DNA from: Candidatus Rifleibacteriota bacterium
GTDB lineage: Bacteria; Muiribacteriota; Ozemobacteria; Ozemobacterales; Ozemobacteraceae
Direction of reading: 5' to 3'
DNA: 7,898 nt
NCBI GenBank assembly: GCA_028691595.1
Contig: JAQUZA010000133.1
Location: 1-7,898, forward strand
The position numbers were made by a program, and so were the translations under genes. The notes under the pieces are model-generated. The model searched no databases, was not told where the DNA came from, and saw only the letters and a program-made list of their open reading frames with translations. Below, one piece after another: positions 5,143 to 7,898 of the stretch; positions within the stretch are counted from its first letter, which is position 1; the number at the start of each line of letters is the position of its first letter.

Positions 5143-6939
5143 TTATTTTTCGCGAAGTTTGGCTCGTTTTTCAGTGGCTTCACTGGCGGTATAATACCCG
5201 AGAGATTTAAGGCTGTTGACCATTTTAACCGCGTCATCAACGCGGCCGCGCTCAGAATAGAACTCCAGAAGACCTTCCATGAGCTTGCGGTCTTTTTTAT
5301 ATTCGGGGCGAACGAGCAGAATCAAAAAAGCCAGTTCTTTCAGACGGTCGTTTTCGCCGTTGAACGCCAGGTTCATAAGGTTATCGTCATCGATAACCGA
5401 TTCTTTCAATGGCAGAGACTTGAGCCAGAATGTGTGAGTTTTGTCTGAGTATTTGTCGGTGTGGCTAGTCGAACAGAGGGGTGAATTATCGAGGGTTTTG
5501 CGACCTTTAAAATCTTGCGTGACCAGTTTTCTTCCGAAAAGTGTAAAGTTATCAAGATCGTTGCGGTTTTTGAGGTCTTTTTCGATCAGTTTGCGGTTAA
5601 AGTCAGAGGTAGGGCGGATTTTATCGTATTTTTTGAACCAGTAGAGGGCCTTTTCAAAATAGCCGCGCTCTTTATAAAATTCTATCAAACCGTCGATGGC
5701 CGATGCGTCTTCACTATTGAGGTCAAGCATCTGTAGAAAGTTTGCTTCGACACCGGAATCATTCATTTTCCGGTCGGCCATTTCAGCTTCGAGGCGCAAC
5801 TTCTCCTGTTTTTCACGCATCTCTTTAAGCTCGGCAAGGCCTGTTTTGGCTTTGTCTTTGAAAACTGGGTCACTTTTCAGCAGATTGAGCATTTCTTCAG
5901 CTTTTTTATAGTCTTCACGGTGCAGATATATGTCTGATGCTTTTAATACGCCGTCGCCGAGAGCTTTGTTGGCTTTGTAGGCCTGAACATACGAGTCGAT
6001 CGAAGCATCTTCGCGACCGGTATCGTAGTAGAACTGAGCAAGCTCGTAATGCCCGGTCGCCGGGTCGGCGTTTTTGCCGATTTCCTTTTTGTATTCTGCT
6101 TCGGCTTCTTTGTTTTTGCCTTCTTTGGCAAGGCTGCGTGCCAGGTCGTAGCCGATCAGTTCTTTCATTTCAGGGTCGCGCCGCCCAAGTTTGCGGGCCA
6201 TAGCGAAATGCTCACTGGCTTTTTCGGGTTGGTTCAGTTTTTCGTAGGCTCTGGCAATGAGCCAGTGGGTTTCGGCGTGTTTCTGATCGAAGAGAAGCGC
6301 CTGCTCGAGAATTGGCAGTGCGTCGCGCGGCGCCTCGCGATCGACGAGAATCGAGCCCAGGCCGCGTAATGTTTCGGGGTTGTCGGGCTGTAATTGCCGG
6401 GCTCTGGTGAGCATGTCATAGGCCCGGTCAAGATTGCTGTTTTCAAGCTCAAAAATGCCGAGTCTTGACAGGGCGCGAGCATTACCGGGTTCGAGCTCAA
6501 GCGCCTTCTGGTAGTGCTCCACGGCTTCGTTGCTCTTTTTGTTTGCGTCAAGAAGCGTTGCCATGCGCACATGAATGTCTGCTGATTTTGGAAACCCGAC
6601 GAGCGCGGTTTCGAAATGGCGCAGGGCCTGGGTGGGCGAACCATCTTCGGCGGTCATAATACCCAGATAATAATGGGCCATAAATTCTTCTGGTGATTTG
6701 CGCACTATCGAGCGCAGTGATCTGATTACCTCACCCTTTTCTTTTTTTGAGCCAATCTGGTAAGTGCGCCAGGCCTTATCATAAAAAGCTTCGCTGATCT
6801 CAACCTGAGGTTTCTGGAGTTTTACTCTGGGTTTTCTTGTGGCTGCCCCGGCTGTTTGAGGCAGCGTAACCACCAGGCCTGATGCCAAAACCGTTAATGC
6901 CAGTAATCTGCCACAAGCTTTAAATGTTGGTCGTTTCAT
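5143..6939 (-). CDS. Exported tetratricopeptide-repeat protein
   Basis: This is a 598-residue protein of unknown specific function, probably a periplasmic or envelope scaffold. Residues 1-32 form a Sec signal peptide: basic MKRPTFKACGR, a hydrophobic core, then a signal peptidase I-like site after QTAGA (Ala32). Cys9 is before the core, so it is not a lipoprotein cysteine. A Pro/Lys-rich linker follows (about 34-48). TPR units run from about 85 to 350, with clear repeats such as AVEHYQKALELEPGNARAL and DIHVRMATLLDANKKSNEA. A charged helix of coiled-coil character lies near 360-390 (ELKEMREKQEKLRLEAEMAD). TPR-like pairs recur near 408-440 (GLIEFYKERGYFEKALYWFK) and 550-583 (GLLEFYSERGRVDDAVKMVN), separated by a segment without recognisable repeats (about 445-540). 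The start is an ATG with AAGGGG six bases upstream. Its neighbour 112 bases downstream is a pseudopilin, which suggests a pilus or secretion-linked role; that link rests only on proximity. Confidence 0.85.
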   Translation of the reverse strand: MKRPTFKACGRLLALTVLASGLVVTLPQTAGAATRKPRVKLQKPQVEISEAFYDKAWRTYQIGSKKEKGEVIRSLRSIVRKSPEEFMAHYYLGIMTAEDGSPTQALRHFETALVGFPKSADIHVRMATLLDANKKSNEAVEHYQKALELEPGNARALSRLGIFELENSNLDRAYDMLTRARQLQPDNPETLRGLGSILVDREAPRDALPILEQALLFDQKHAETHWLIARAYEKLNQPEKASEHFAMARKLGRRDPEMKELIGYDLARSLAKEGKNKEAEAEYKKEIGKNADPATGHYELAQFYYDTGREDASIDSYVQAYKANKALGDGVLKASDIYLHREDYKKAEEMLNLLKSDPVFKDKAKTGLAELKEMREKQEKLRLEAEMADRKMNDSGVEANFLQMLDLNSEDASAIDGLIEFYKERGYFEKALYWFKKYDKIRPTSDFNRKLIEKDLKNRNDLDNFTLFGRKLVTQDFKGRKTLDNSPLCSTSHTDKYSDKTHTFWLKSLPLKESVIDDDNLMNLAFNGENDRLKELAFLILLVRPEYKKDRKLMEGLLEFYSERGRVDDAVKMVNSLKSLGYYTASEATEKRAKLREK

Positions 6940-7032
6940 AATCTACCCCTTAACTTCAGTTACTCAATTGGCCAGCACCCGGGTGCATTTCAATCTGACT
7001 TGTTTCTTGCGAACCATTTGCATACTTAACTC
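6940..7032 (-). promoter_or_regulatory. Upstream region of the TPR gene, with a 12-bp palindrome
   Basis: This region lies between the terminator of the preceding gene and the TPR start. It carries the AAGGGG ribosome-binding site (6946-6951) and the perfect palindrome GCACCCGGGTGC (6975-6986), which is operator-like. TTGAAA at 6988-6993 could be a -35 element, but the matching -10 position (CAATTG) is poor, so I do not call a specific promoter. A promoter should nevertheless exist here because a terminator lies immediately upstream. Confidence 0.4.
6975..6986. repeat. Perfect 12-bp palindrome, possible operator
   Basis: GCACCC directly abuts its reverse complement GGGTGC with no spacer, so it cannot form a normal RNA hairpin and looks more like a site for a dimeric DNA-binding protein. 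It ends about 35 bases before the TPR start codon. A chance G+C-rich palindrome is possible. Confidence 0.4.
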
Positions 7033-7074
7033 TATAAAATTAACACGCCTGCCTCTGCATTGCAAAGACAGGCG
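7033..7074 (-). terminator. Rho-independent terminator after the membrane protein gene
   Basis: On the minus strand CGCCTGTCTTTGC pairs with GCAGAGGCAGGCG around an AAT loop (7046-7074), giving 13 pairs of which two are G-U. The next bases are TGTTAATTTTAT, a T-rich tail. On the plus strand the two wobble positions become C-A mismatches, which shows the hairpin is built for the minus-strand transcript. It starts 26 bases after the stop codon of the upstream gene. Confidence 0.8.
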
Positions 7075-7100
7075 CGCATTTAAGCAAGGTTATAGAGTTC

Positions 7101-7550
7101 TTAGACCATCGGGCCTTTGACCAGAACCCATATCCCTGAAATAAGCGACCAGACTGAACAGCAGAGAGTCGCGTAGAACAGGGTAAAATGGAAACGCCGC
7201 AGATTTTCGCGGGATTTTTCCTTAACCAGTGTTTTGATTGAATTACCAACAAAGATATTGCCAAACATGATGCCGAGAAGAATAGCCCCGGCAAAGCCAT
7301 GGCCGTAGGTTTGCATGAAAACTGTTTTTACCTGAAGAAACTGCATTGCCCCGATAACTCCACCAATCAGTCCGACAGAAAACAAAGCTACCGCAATCAG
7401 GCTGAGTTTTTTGTGTTGCGCCAGAAAAACCTCCCGCTGGTCAGCATCAGGGGATTTTGGGTTAACTGCGAGTGCCTGCTTGCCAACTTTGTGTATTCTG
7501 AAGAGGTAAGACAGCACAAAAAGCATAAAAACCGGGTGAAAGAACTTCAT
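7101..7550 (-). CDS. Small multi-histidine membrane protein, DUF4079-like
   Basis: This 149-residue integral membrane protein has about four hydrophobic segments: roughly 4-18, 50-72, 84-104 and 121-145. Histidines sit at or near their ends: His5 in FFHPVFM, His20, His46 in AQHKKLSL, His84 in YGHGFAGA and His121 in RRFHFTL. This HP ... HxxL ... H ... H layout resembles the DUF4079 family, a set of cytochrome b561-like membrane proteins of unknown function; the resemblance is recalled, not searched. Bound heme would be a reasonable inference but is unproven. The start is the ATG at 7548-7550; the TAAGGAG site overlaps the stop of the upstream gene and lies eleven bases away. The gene is followed by a strong terminator, so it probably ends its operon. 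Confidence 0.7.
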   Translation of the reverse strand: MKFFHPVFMLFVLSYLFRIHKVGKQALAVNPKSPDADQREVFLAQHKKLSLIAVALFSVGLIGGVIGAMQFLQVKTVFMQTYGHGFAGAILLGIMFGNIFVGNSIKTLVKEKSRENLRRFHFTLFYATLCCSVWSLISGIWVLVKGPMV

Positions 7551-7561
7551 AATGCGACATG

Positions 7562-7568
7562 CTCCTTA
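7562..7568 (-). promoter_or_regulatory. Ribosome-binding site overlapping the upstream stop codon
   Basis: On the minus strand TAAGGAG combines the TAA stop of the acidic protein gene with a Shine-Dalgarno sequence for the membrane protein gene. This suggests coupled translation of the two. The spacing to the ATG (11 bases) is longer than optimal. Confidence 0.6.
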
Positions 7569-7898
7569 AAGCTTAAATTTGCTGATATCAAAGTCATCAA
7601 GATCGAATGGGTCTTTGGTGCCCTTCTTTTTTGATGGCGACTTTTCTTCAACCGGGCTGTCAAGGTCGATTATATTGTCAAGGTTGAAGGGGTTGTCGTC
7701 AGCAGGAGCAGGCTTGGCTGGTGCTGGCGGCTTCTTGCCAGGGGCGGTGGGCAAAGGCGGTGCCGGCTCGTCATTGCCGGGAAACACCTCTAGCACATCG
7801 AGTTCAAGGTCAAGGTTTCCGAAAGGGTTTTTGCCCTGGCCCGACCCGTCTGCGGGCAGGCCAAGATTGAGGTCGGTGTCAGAAAACAGCGAGGCAAA
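7566..7898 (-). CDS. Acidic Pro/Asp-rich protein with N/DPF repeats, N-terminal part missing
   Basis: This is an unrecognised protein of which only the last 110 residues are in the window; the frame is open to the right edge, so a GTG at 7796 is internal. Three related blocks are visible: KNPFGNLDLELD, DNPFNLDNIIDLD and KDPFDLDDFDIS, each an N/D-P-F followed by alternating Leu/Ile and Asp. They are joined by low-complexity linkers rich in Pro, Ala and Lys (APGKKPPAPAKPAPADD, EEKSPSKKKGTKD). The protein ends in DISKFKL. No membrane segment or enzyme motif is seen, and the tail is probably disordered. Short acidic-hydrophobic repeats on a flexible tail suggest docking motifs for a partner protein, but this is inference. 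It is 15 bases upstream of the membrane protein gene and is probably co-transcribed with it. Confidence 0.75.
   Translation of the reverse strand, partial: FASLFSDTDLNLGLPADGSGQGKNPFGNLDLELDVLEVFPGNDEPAPPLPTAPGKKPPAPAKPAPADDNPFNLDNIIDLDSPVEEKSPSKKKGTKDPFDLDDFDISKFKL

Noticed and set aside
7794..7796. GTG start for the acidic repeat protein
   Set aside because: The frame stays open to the window edge and already contains the first N/DPF repeat upstream of this codon.

Overview
The window (roughly 50% G+C by eye) comes from a bacterium that makes heme by the siroheme-dependent Ahb route from glutamate-derived (C5) 5-aminolevulinate. This combination is typical of anaerobic lineages such as sulfate reducers and relatives. 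The sequence alone does not fix the phylum; Desulfobacterota-like bacteria or a deep-branching candidate phylum rich in pseudopilins would both fit.

Left half (1-4106, + strand): a tetrapyrrole operon. It holds the 3' part of hemB (porphobilinogen synthase, cut by the window edge), a radical SAM/SPASM protein best read as AhbD (heme b synthase), two paralogous Lrp/AsnC-like proteins read as siroheme decarboxylase subunits AhbA and AhbB, and hemL (glutamate-1-semialdehyde aminomutase). Most junctions are translationally coupled: hemB/ahbD overlap by 1 nt, the ahbA stop codon lies inside the ahbB ribosome-binding site, and ahbB/hemL overlap as GTGA. The only real gap is ahbD-ahbA (72 nt), with a candidate internal promoter at the end of ahbD. 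A strong rho-independent terminator follows hemL. AhbC, the step between AhbAB and AhbD, is not here and may lie upstream of hemB.

Right half (4182-7898, - strand, convergent). Reading in the direction of transcription it holds: the C-terminal part of an acidic Pro/Asp-rich protein with three N/DPF-type repeats (cut by the right edge); a small multi-histidine membrane protein resembling DUF4079; a terminator hairpin; an exported 598-residue TPR protein; and a GspG-like pseudopilin with an unexplained C-terminal extension of about 150 residues. The exported TPR protein next to a pseudopilin suggests a cell-envelope or secretion/pilus-related role, but no ATPase, secretin or platform protein is visible.

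No tRNA, rRNA, CRISPR array, insertion sequence or phage gene was seen. The stretches without genes are 1834-1905, 4107-4181, 5031-5142 and 6940-7100, and each is described below. The most unusual items are the extended pseudopilin, the acidic N/DPF repeat protein and a perfect 12-bp palindrome upstream of the TPR gene.
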